NCBI RefSeq assembly: GCF_003751225.1
Contig: NZ_RJKE01000001.1
Coordinates: 7,688,001 to 7,752,000 of the forward strand
From: Actinocorallia herbida
Lineage (GTDB): Bacteria > Actinomycetota > Actinomycetes > Streptosporangiales > Streptosporangiaceae
Direction: 5' to 3'
DNA: 64,000 bases
Part shown: one piece after another, positions 1 through 11,351 of the stretch
Layout of the letters: each line of letters opens with the position of its first letter
Numbering within the stretch: position 1 is the first letter of the stretch
Translations under genes and position numbers: made by a program
The notes under the pieces: model-generated
The model's input: only the letters and a program-made list of their open reading frames with translations
Told to the model about the DNA's origin: nothing
Databases searched by the model: none

Positions 1-1260
1 GGTCGCGGAGGTGAGGATGGTCGTGCGGGTCCGGAACAGCGCGTCACGCAACAGCCCGCCCACCGCGATCGGCGCGACATGCAGGGAGGGCGGCCACTTG
101 CCGTCGAACGACTTCGCCAGCCACACCACCTCCCAGCGCTCGGTGATCGGCACCTCGAACGCGGCGAGCATCCGCACGGCATCGCCGTGCACGTCGTCCA
201 GGGCGCTCTTGGCGGCCCGCCTGGCGCCGGCGACGGCGGGATCGGCGTCCTTCGGCTCCGGACCGAGCCCGGTCAGGCAGGCCTGCGCGGCGTCGCGCAC
301 CGCGGCCAGGGTGTTGCCGAGGTGCGAGGGCAGCACGTCGAGCCGGGCCGCCGACTCCTCGTCCAAGGCGGCTCGGAGATCCTCGGCCAGCTCCTTCAAC
401 CGCTCGGCAGTACGATCCGGGACGAGCTTGGCCGCCCGCCGCGCCGCCGCCTCCACCGCGTTCGCCGACAGCTCCCCGGAGGCGACCGAGGTGACCCGGT
501 CGACCAGATCATGCGCCTCGTCGATCACCACCGCGTCGTGCTCGGGCAGGACCTGGAACTCCTCGAGCGCGTCGATCGCCAGCATCGCGTGGTTGGTGAC
601 CACCACGTCGGCCTCGGCCGCCTCGGCCCGCGCCAGCTCCGAGAAGCAGGACTGCGCCTGCGGGCAGCGCTGGCCGCCCAGGCACTCCTTCGCCGACACC
701 GCGACCTGCCGCCACGCCTGCTCCGAGACGCCCGGCACCAGCTCGTCCCGATCGCCCGTCTCGGTCTTCTCCGCCCACTCGTGCAGCCGCTGCACCTGAC
801 GGCCCAGCGTCGAGACCTGGGCGGTGTCGAACAGCCCCTCCTCGGGGTCCTCCGGCGCGCCCACCGACATCCGGTTCAGGCACACGTAGTTGCGGCGGCC
901 CTTCAAGATCGCATAGCGCAGCTCCCGCCCGAGCAGCGGCTCCAGCGCGCCGGCGAGGCGCGGCAGATCCCGGTCGACGAGCTGCTGCTGGAGCGCGATG
1001 GTCGCCGTGGACACCACGACCGTGACGCCCTTGGACACCGCGTGCCGGATGGAGGGCACCAGATAGGCCAGCGACTTGCCCGTGCCCGTGCCCGCCTGGA
1101 CCGCGAGATGCTCCCGGCGGCGCAGCGCCTGGTCGACCGCCTCGACCATCTTCACCTGGCCCGGCCGCTCACTGCCGCCCACGGCGGCCACCCCCGCCGA
1201 CATGAGGTCCTCCAGCGGAGGCACATCCTTCAGGGCGATACGGGGCTGCGGAGAAGACAC
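1..1260 (-). CDS. dinG: DinG-type ATP-dependent DNA helicase (3' end cut by window edge)
   Basis: This is the N-terminal 420 residues of a superfamily 2 (XPD/DinG-type) helicase, read leftwards and running off the window. From the start the translation shows a Q-motif-like segment (SERPGQVKMVEAV), Walker A (QAGTGTGKS, about residue 50), motif Ia (STATIALQQQL), an iron-sulfur cluster region with spaced cysteines (YVCLN, KECLGGQRC, QSC), the DEAH box (VVIDEAHDLV) and, at the window edge, ILTSAT. DinG-type enzymes unwind forked DNA, R-loops and recombination intermediates. I chose the GTG at 1258-1260; an in-frame ATG lies at 1201-1203. The gene lies 74 bases downstream of the aminotransferase and is probably co-transcribed with it. 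The family is clear; the exact subgroup is not. Confidence 0.9.
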   Translation of the reverse strand, partial: MSSPQPRIALKDVPPLEDLMSAGVAAVGGSERPGQVKMVEAVDQALRRREHLAVQAGTGTGKSLAYLVPSIRHAVSKGVTVVVSTATIALQQQLVDRDLPRLAGALEPLLGRELRYAILKGRRNYVCLNRMSVGAPEDPEEGLFDTAQVSTLGRQVQRLHEWAEKTETGDRDELVPGVSEQAWRQVAVSAKECLGGQRCPQAQSCFSELARAEAAEADVVVTNHAMLAIDALEEFQVLPEHDAVVIDEAHDLVDRVTSVASGELSANAVEAAARRAAKLVPDRTAERLKELAEDLRAALDEESAARLDVLPSHLGNTLAAVRDAAQACLTGLGPEPKDADPAVAGARRAAKSALDDVHGDAVRMLAAFEVPITERWEVVWLAKSFDGKWPPSLHVAPIAVGGLLRDALFRTRTTILTSAT

Positions 1261-1334
1261 CCCGACACCGTACCGGCCGCCGCCGACAGCCGCCGCCCGT
1301 TGTCCACAGCCCCCGACGGGGCGGGCCCGTCCCG

Positions 1335-2549
1335 TCAGCGCAGCATGCGCGGCTCCAGGAACTCCGCGAACCGCCCGATGGCCTCCTCCAGCACATCGGC
1401 GTAAGGCAGGGTGACGAACCGGAAGTGATCCGGCCGCGGCCAGTTGAACCCGCTGCCGTGCACGATCAGGAGCTTCTGCTCCTCCAGGAGGTCAAGGCAG
1501 AACTTGACGTCGTCGGCGATCGGATAGACCAGCGGATCCAGGTGGGGGAAGACGTACAGCGACCCCTTCGGCTCGACGCAGCTCACCCCCGGGATGCCGT
1601 TCAGTAGCTTGACCGCCCTGTCTCGCTGCTCCAGCAACCGCCCACCCGGCAGGACCAGGTCGCGGATGCTCTGCCGGCCGCCCAGCGCCGCCTGGATCGC
1701 GTGCTGCGCCGGCGCGTTCGGGCACAGCCGCATGTTGGCGATCAGGTCGAGGCCCTCGATATAGGAGGCGGCCCCGCGCTTCGGTCCGGACAGCACCACC
1801 CAGCCCGATCGGAACCCGGCGACCCGGTAGGACTTCGACAGGCCGCTGAACGTCAGGCACAGCAGGTCCGGCGCCAGCGTCGCGATCGAGGTGTGGACGG
1901 CGTCGTCGTAGAGGATCCGGTCGTAGATCTCATCCGAGAAGAGGATCAGATCGTGCCGCCTGGCCAGCTCCGCGATCCGGCCCAGGGTCTCCCGCGAGTA
2001 CACCGCGCCCGTCGGATTGTTCGGGTTGATCAGCACGATCGCCCGGGTCCGCGCGGTGATCTTGCGCTCCAGGTCCTCCAGTGACGGCTGCCAGTCCTCG
2101 GACTCGTCACAGAGGTAATGAACGGGGGTGCCCCCGCCCAGCGCGACCGCCGCGGTCCACAGCGGGTAGTCCGGCGCCGGGATCAGCACCTCGTCGCCGT
2201 TGTTCAGCAGCGCCTGGAGCGACATGACGATCAGCTCGGAGACCCCGTTGCCGAGATACACGTCCTCGACGTCGAGACCCGTGAACCCCTGGCCCTCGTA
2301 GTGCTGCACCACCGCGCGACGGGCCGACAGCAGCCCCTTGGAATCGCTGTACCCGTGCGCCTGCCCGAGGTTCTGGATGACGTCCTGGAGGATCTCCGGC
2401 GGCGCCTCGAAGCCGAACGGCGCGGGATTGCCGATGTTCAGCTTCAGCACCGGATGCCCGGCGTCCTCGATCTGCTTGGCGCGCTTGAGGACCGGGCCCC
2501 TGATCTCATAGCAGACGTTGGTCAGCTTGTCCGACTGTTTCACCGGCAT
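1335..2549 (-). CDS. Class I/II PLP-dependent aminotransferase, alanine transaminase (AlaA-like)
   Basis: A 404-residue fold-type I aminotransferase using pyridoxal phosphate. The N-terminus (IRGPVLKRA, then LKLNIGNPAPFGFEAP) is typical of the AlaA/AlaT group, which interconverts alanine and pyruvate with glutamate. Visible elements are NPNNPTGAVYS (substrate and PLP contacts), DEIYDRILYD, the PLP-lysine motif SGLSKSYRVAGFRSGW and a C-terminal HFRFVTLP containing the carboxylate-binding arginine. Full length for the family and complete. No Shine-Dalgarno sequence precedes the ATG, but a -10-like TAGTGT lies six bases before it, so the mRNA may be leaderless. Divergent from the SDR gene. Substrate assignment is by family resemblance only. 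Confidence 0.88.
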   Translation of the reverse strand: MPVKQSDKLTNVCYEIRGPVLKRAKQIEDAGHPVLKLNIGNPAPFGFEAPPEILQDVIQNLGQAHGYSDSKGLLSARRAVVQHYEGQGFTGLDVEDVYLGNGVSELIVMSLQALLNNGDEVLIPAPDYPLWTAAVALGGGTPVHYLCDESEDWQPSLEDLERKITARTRAIVLINPNNPTGAVYSRETLGRIAELARRHDLILFSDEIYDRILYDDAVHTSIATLAPDLLCLTFSGLSKSYRVAGFRSGWVVLSGPKRGAASYIEGLDLIANMRLCPNAPAQHAIQAALGGRQSIRDLVLPGGRLLEQRDRAVKLLNGIPGVSCVEPKGSLYVFPHLDPLVYPIADDVKFCLDLLEEQKLLIVHGSGFNWPRPDHFRFVTLPYADVLEEAIGRFAEFLEPRMLR

Positions 2550-2688
2550 GACACAACACTAGTGGCAGCCCTGAGAGAGATGACGCCCGTGTTACCGCTG
2601 GGCGGAACACTGGTGGCAGCCGGGGCTTCGCCCTACAATCCGGGGATTCCGCCCGTCCGCTGAGCCCGAGTTGAGCCGAGAGGTCCCC

Positions 2689-3501
2689 ATGACCACGACC
2701 ATCGTCACCGGGGGCGCCTCCGGTATCGGCGCCGCGATCGCCGCCGAGCTCATCGCGCGCGGCGACACCGTCGTCCTCGCCGACCTCAACGGGACCGGCG
2801 CCGCCGAAGTCGCCGAGCGGCTCACCGCGGCCGGTCCCGGCAAGGCCTTCGGCGCCGCCCTCGACGTCACCGACGCCGCCGCGGTCCGCGAGCTGTACGA
2901 GGGGGTCGCCCGCGACCACGCCGGGCTCGACCTGGTCTTCAACAACGCGGGCATCGCCATCGCCGGGCTCGCCGAGGAGCTCACCCTCGACCACTGGAAC
3001 CGGGCGATCGACATCAACCTGAAGGGCGTCGTCCACGGCGTCGACGCCGCCTACCGGATCATGCGCGGGCAGGGCCGGGGCCACATCGTCAACACCGCGT
3101 CCCTCGCCGGGCTGGTCCCCATGCCGATGGGCATCCCGTACACCGCCACGAAGCACGCCGTCGTCGGCCTCACCCTCGCCCTGCGCGCCGAGGCCGCCGT
3201 GCTCGGCATCAGGGTCGGCGCGCTCTGCCCCGGCTTCATCGCCACGAACCTCCTGCGGACCGTCAACGCGGGCCTGCCGGAGACCGGGATGAGCAGCAAG
3301 GCCGACGCCGAGGTGCCCAAGATCTATCCCGCCGACAAACTCGCCAAGGTCGTGATGAAGGGCGTGCGCCGCAACAAGGCGGTCATCGTCGCCCCCGCCT
3401 ACGGCCGCCTCGCCTGGCTCGGCGCCCGTCTCTCCCCCGCCGGCGCCGTCCGCGCCTCCCGCCTCGCCGCCGACGGCTATCGCAAGGAACACGGGATCTA
3501 G
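2689..3501 (+). CDS. Short-chain dehydrogenase/reductase (SDR)
   Basis: A 270-residue classical SDR, an NAD(P)-dependent oxidoreductase with one Rossmann domain. The cofactor motif TGGASGIG is at residues 7-14, the NNAG motif follows about residue 86, and the catalytic residues are Ser138 (NTAS), Tyr151 and Lys155 (YTATK). The C-terminal tail (RKEHGI) is basic and lacks a membrane segment. A TTG at 2671 could extend the frame, but the ATG at 2689 has AGAGG just upstream and places the cofactor motif at the usual distance. It stands alone between the divergent aminotransferase and the DUF523 gene. The substrate cannot be told from sequence. Confidence 0.88.
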   Translation: MTTTIVTGGASGIGAAIAAELIARGDTVVLADLNGTGAAEVAERLTAAGPGKAFGAALDVTDAAAVRELYEGVARDHAGLDLVFNNAGIAIAGLAEELTLDHWNRAIDINLKGVVHGVDAAYRIMRGQGRGHIVNTASLAGLVPMPMGIPYTATKHAVVGLTLALRAEAAVLGIRVGALCPGFIATNLLRTVNAGLPETGMSSKADAEVPKIYPADKLAKVVMKGVRRNKAVIVAPAYGRLAWLGARLSPAGAVRASRLAADGYRKEHGI

Positions 3502-3560
3502 GGATCACCTGCTCGAAGGCAGGCCGACGGCCATCGGGGTCGGCGGCCTAGGCTTGGGGC

Positions 3561-4013
3561 ATGGAACGGGTGCTGGTGAGCTCCTGCCTTCTCGGGGCCG
3601 CGGTGCGCTACGACGGGCGGGCCAAGACGAACACGTCGGCCATTCTCGCCAGGTGGCGCGCCGAGGGGCGGATCGTTGGATTCTGTCCCGAGCTGGCGGG
3701 CGGGCTCGGGGTGCCGCGGCCACCCGCCGAACTCCGCGACGGCGGCGTGGTGACGGAGGCCGGCGGAGACGTGACCGAGGCCTTTCGACGCGGTGCCCGC
3801 CAGGCCCTGGAGGCCGCCGAGCGAGCCGGTGTCAAGGTCGCCGTCCTGAAGGAGGGCAGTCCCTCTTGCGGTAGCCACCAGATCGCCGACGGCACCTTCA
3901 CCGGCACCAAGATCCCCGGATCCGGAATCACCACGGACCTTCTCCGCGCTCACGGCATCCACGTCTTCAGCGAGAACGAACTCGAGGAAGCCGACAGATG
4001 GCTGACCCGCTGA
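3561..4013 (+). CDS. DUF523 family protein (YbbK-like)
   Basis: A 150-residue DUF523 protein. The family signature is seen at the start (VLVSSCLLG, then RYDG), in GFCPELAGGLGVPRPPAE and in LKEGSPSCGSH. Three conserved cysteines (Cys9, one in FCPE and one in PSCG) suggest metal or cluster binding; the biochemical function of the family is not established. Length is normal. It lies about 60 bases behind the SDR gene on the same strand and may be co-transcribed. It is convergent with the rrn operon, whose terminator lies about 75 bases beyond its stop codon. Confidence 0.85.
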   Translation: MERVLVSSCLLGAAVRYDGRAKTNTSAILARWRAEGRIVGFCPELAGGLGVPRPPAELRDGGVVTEAGGDVTEAFRRGARQALEAAERAGVKVAVLKEGSPSCGSHQIADGTFTGTKIPGSGITTDLLRAHGIHVFSENELEEADRWLTR

Positions 4014-4087
4014 CGCAGAAATGCGCACCACCCCGAATACGAAGACCTCTGAGGAGTCCCCGGGAATGCAAGGACCTCTGGGAATGC

Positions 4088-4122
4088 GGAAAGGCCCCGA
4101 ACCTGTGGTTCGGGGCCTTTCC
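4088..4122 (-). terminator. Strong hairpin terminator after the rrn operon
   Basis: A perfect 16-base-pair inverted repeat (GGAAAGGCCCCGAACC and its complement) with a three-base loop sits just past the 5S gene in the direction of rrn transcription. The stem is symmetrical, so it could also stop transcripts from the DUF523 gene on the other strand. There is no long U tract, as is common for actinomycete terminators. Confidence 0.85.
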
Positions 4123-4131
4123 TCACAACAA

Positions 4132-4249
4132 TTGCGGCGGTGTCCTACTCTCCCACACAGTCTCCCGTGCAGTACCATCGGCGCTGGAGGGCTTAACTTC
4201 CGGGTTCGAGATGGGACCGGGTGTTTCCCCTCCGCCATAACCGCCGCAA
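4132..4249 (-). rRNA. rrf: 5S ribosomal RNA
   Basis: The minus strand reads GCGGTTATGGCGGAGGGG at the 5' side, then CCCGGTCCCATCTCGAACCC and GAAGTTAAGC, and ends GGGAGAGTAGGACACCGCC. These are hallmark 5S segments and the ends are complementary. About 117 nucleotides, as in other actinobacteria. Ends are placed by the terminal stem and may be off by one or two bases. Confidence 0.95.
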
Positions 4250-4382
4250 GCCTCAGCTCGCGGACACAAACGGTCAGCGAAAGTATTCTCTTTTTTTGGT
4301 GTTGCGGTTCGGCCGGCTGTTTTCCGGGAACCGCACAGGGACGCGAGCACACATGTTACGTCTTGCAGCATGGATGTGTTGT

Positions 4383-9407
<5,025 letters not shown>

Positions 9408-9800
9408 TCTACCGACCCGAAGCAAGCTCCGAGCCAAACCTAAAGGTGTTGAAACTGGCAAGAACAAGGTCTTGGCTGACCTTGTCATTTGCCTCAAAGA
9501 AATCCTCAGACGAGGATGACCAGAACCGAAGTCCTGGCCTAATTTGGCACTGACTTTTAGCACGCTGTTGAGTTCTCAAGAAACGGACTCGCACCGACTC
9601 TCGCCCTTTCGGGCTTCTTTCGGAGCAACCCTTCTAACTTACCAGCCTCATTCACCCTGTCAAATCCGCCTTAGAGCGGATCCCGGGCTGCCGGGGCCTC
9701 CGTCGGCCTCTCGGGCCAACAAGAAGAACACTACGCCCTCCCGGAACCCCCGTCAAACCAAGGATTCTCCCCAGCTCCACCGCCCCGAAACCTCCCCGCC
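9408..9800 (-). promoter_or_regulatory. rrn leader and two rrn promoters
   Basis: Two promoters fit the main sigma factor on the minus strand. The upstream one has -35 TTGACG (9751-9756), a 17-base spacer and -10 TAGTGT (9728-9733). The nearer one has -35 TTGACA (9658-9663), a 16-base spacer and -10 TAAGTT (9636-9641). Between the second promoter and 16S lies a boxA-like antitermination block (9564-9584, CTTGAGAACTCAACAG) that recurs in the 16S-23S spacer. Tandem promoters with a long leader are normal for actinomycete rrn operons. Transcription starts have not been measured. Confidence 0.7.
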
Positions 9801-10180
9801 CCCGCAAACCCTCCCCCAAAGGTAAAAACCCACCTCGAACCCCTCCCTCACCCCCAGCCCGCCCACCCGGCCCCCCAAGAATCCCGCCCACCCGGCAAAC
9901 CCGAACTCCCGGACCCAACGAGCCCAGCCACCAAGGTTCAGGGGACCAAGGACCAAGAGGACCAGCCTTAGGTTCAGGGAGACCGGGGGCATTAGAGGGC
10001 ACCAGGGACCAGGGCCTCAGCCCCCCGCCCGCAGCGGCCCAAGGCTCCGCACGGGACCCGATCCTCGATCGTGCAGGGATCCCCTGCGCCTTCCGGGGGT
10101 GCGGGGAACGGCCATAGCCCCCCGCCCTCGAGGGGCCCGGGGCGTCGTCCCCCCGACAAGCCATGGCTCCGAGAACGAGA
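9801..10180. other. Intergenic stretch, strongly C-rich on the plus strand
   Basis: No gene is supported here. The plus strand is rich in C and A and poor in T and G over about 9770-9910, so the rrn-sense strand is G-rich. An open frame on the minus strand spans this stretch only because it begins inside the tRNA. The right part (10100-10180) is GC-rich with inverted repeats and shows weak similarity to sequence just left of the second tRNA-Ala near 17430. Confidence 0.5.
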
Positions 10181-10209
10181 AAGGGTCCCGGACGAAGTCC
10201 GGGACCCTT
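10181..10209 (-). terminator. Terminator after tRNA-Ala copy 1
   Basis: A perfect 13-base-pair hairpin (AAGGGTCCCGGAC, loop GAA, and complement), followed on the minus strand by a short T-rich run. It lies 15 bases past the tRNA 3' end. The same hairpin with one mismatch follows the second tRNA-Ala copy. Confidence 0.8.
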
Positions 10210-10299
10210 GATCACACTCAAACGTGGAGCTATGGGGATTCGAACCCCAGACCTCCTCCATGCCATGGAGGCGCGCTACCAACTGCGCTATAGCCCCGC
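10187..10299 (-). repeat. Direct repeat copy 1: tRNA-Ala plus downstream flank
   Basis: By eye these 113 bases are identical to 17483-17595, in the same orientation. The repeat covers the whole tRNA gene, 15 bases of spacer and most of the terminator. Weaker similarity continues about 30-50 bases further left; similarity stops abruptly on the right, just upstream of the tRNA. The two copies bracket the accessory gene cluster. Confidence 0.85.
10225..10297 (-). tRNA. tRNA-Ala (anticodon GGC), copy 1
   Basis: A 73-nucleotide cloverleaf. The acceptor stem is GGGGCTA/TAGCTCC with discriminator A; the D arm is GCGCAGTTGGTAGCGC; the anticodon stem is CCTCC/GGAGG around loop ATGGCAT (anticodon GGC, reading GCC codons); the T arm is CTGGGGTTCGAATCCCCAT. 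The 3' CCA is not encoded. Identical to the copy at 17521-17593. Confidence 0.95.
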
Positions 10300-10379
10300 C
10301 GCCGGGGATCGCTCTCCGGCAACGAGGTGAAAGGTTACACGGGTGGCGGGTCGGATGCGAATCGACGGTGATGGGCCGG

Positions 10380-10871
10380 TCAGGCGGCGCCTTCGGCGAG
10401 GATCTCGTCGATCTTCTCGTAGCCCTCGACGACGCCGGTCTCCATGCCGCTGGCGATCATGCCGTCGCGGGCTTCCATGGTGTCGGTGACGCTGAAGGCG
10501 ACGGTGCGGGTCCTGCCGTCGCCGAGGTCTTCGAAGGTGACGGTCTCGAGGCAGACTCCGTCGGGCCAGCCTTCGTAGGTGAACGTCTGGACGATGCGCT
10601 CGTTCTCGCGGACTTCGTGGAAGGAGCCGTAGAAGCTCGCGATCTCCTCGCCTTCGCGGGTGGAGGCGTAGCGCCAGCTGCCGCCGCGGCGGAGGTCCCA
10701 GGTGTCGATGTGGTTCTGGATGTCGCGGGGGCCGAGCCACCGCGCGACGAGCTCGGGATCGGCCCAGACCCGGTAGACGAGTTCGGGCGGCGCGTCGAAG
10801 TCCCGGATGATCTTGATCGTGGGCAGCCGGGGGTCCGCTTCGATCTGGGTCTTGTTGGTGGTCGCGGTCAT
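10380..10871 (-). CDS. SRPBCC (AHSA1-like) domain protein
   Basis: A 163-residue START/Bet v 1-like protein of the AHSA1/SRPBCC group, a fold with a hydrophobic ligand cavity. Typical segments are IIRDFDAPPELVYRVWADPELVARWLGP near residues 20-48 and TVTFEDLGDGRTRTVAFSVTD, ending with GMETGVVEGYEKIDEIL. Such proteins are very often encoded directly behind an ArsR regulator, as here: the ATG overlaps the regulator's stop codon by four bases (ATGA), implying translational coupling. Ligand and enzymatic role are unknown. It lies between the tRNA-Ala copy and the regulator. Confidence 0.88.
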   Translation of the reverse strand: MTATTNKTQIEADPRLPTIKIIRDFDAPPELVYRVWADPELVARWLGPRDIQNHIDTWDLRRGGSWRYASTREGEEIASFYGSFHEVRENERIVQTFTYEGWPDGVCLETVTFEDLGDGRTRTVAFSVTDTMEARDGMIASGMETGVVEGYEKIDEILAEGAA

Positions 10872-11224
10872 GATGCCGCCCCTTCTCTGTGGTCGTCGGT
10901 GCCTTGCTGGAGTTCGGCGAGGAGCGCGTCGATGCGCGTGTGCCGCTCTTCCGCCCTTCTGCGGTACCGCTCCAGCCATCCGGTCATCAGGTCGAGGACT
11001 TCGGCTTCGAGGTGGACCGGGCGTCGCTGGGCGTCCTTGGTCCGGCTGACCAGTCCCGCCTCTTCGAGCACTTTGACGTGCTTGGAGACGGCCTGGACGG
11101 ACACGTCGTAGGGGGCGGCGAGCTCCCCCACCGTCGCGTCCGCGGTGGCGAGACGGGTGATGATGTCGCGCCTCGTCGGGTCGGCCAGCGCCGCGAACAC
11201 CGCGGACAGCCTTGCGTCTTCCAT
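10868..11224 (-). CDS. ArsR-family winged-helix transcriptional regulator
   Basis: A 118-residue ArsR/SmtB-type repressor. The translation shows AALADPTRRDIITRLA, the recognition helix region VSVQAVSKHVKVLEEAGLV and the wing SRTKDAQRRPVHLE. No cysteine-rich metal site is visible, so it belongs to the group paired with SRPBCC proteins rather than to metal sensors. I start it at the ATG at 11222-11224, preceded by AGGTGGGAA; an upstream in-frame start would run through the operator. Two identical-arm palindromes upstream (11242-11257 and 11288-11303) are probably its own operators. Confidence 0.9.
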   Translation of the reverse strand: MEDARLSAVFAALADPTRRDIITRLATADATVGELAAPYDVSVQAVSKHVKVLEEAGLVSRTKDAQRRPVHLEAEVLDLMTGWLERYRRRAEERHTRIDALLAELQQGTDDHREGAAS

Positions 11225-11241
11225 ACTTCCCACCTGCGTCT

Positions 11242-11303
11242 TCAACCTTCTGGTTGATAACAAGACTACGACTCCGCCACCACGTATTCAACCCATCGGT
11301 TGA
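11242..11303 (-). promoter_or_regulatory. Promoter with two ArsR-type operators
   Basis: Two palindromes with the same arms, TCAACC-N4-GGTTGA, lie at 11242-11257 and 11288-11303, centres 46 bases apart. Between them a promoter fits: -35 TTGAAT (11286-11291), 17-base spacer, -10 TAGTCT (11263-11268). The distal box overlaps the -35 and the proximal box lies just downstream of the -10, so a bound repressor would cover the promoter from both sides. This points to autoregulation of the arsR/SRPBCC pair. Confidence 0.75.
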
Positions 11304-11304
11304 T

Positions 11305-11342
11305 AAAACCCGGTGCGGCGCCGGCCTGCCCGCCGCACCGGG
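11305..11342 (-). terminator. Terminator of the four-gene ATPase operon
   Basis: A perfect 12-base-pair stem (CCCGGTGCGGCG at 11309-11320, complement at 11331-11342) with a ten-base loop, followed in the transcription direction by TTTT. It starts ten bases past the ATPase stop codon and separates this operon from the arsR operator next to it. Confidence 0.85.
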
Positions 11343-11351
11343 CCCGGTGCG

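Noticed and set aside
79-1404. Long plus-strand open frame (441 residues) over the helicase gene
   Set aside because: Arg/His-rich shadow of the minus-strand DinG-type helicase, whose translation has clear motifs.
9652-10266. Minus-strand open frame of 204 residues left of tRNA-Ala
   Set aside because: It begins inside the tRNA gene and its translation is Gly/Arg/Pro-rich without motifs; the same start (MAWRRSGVRIP) appears at the second tRNA copy because the tRNAs are identical.
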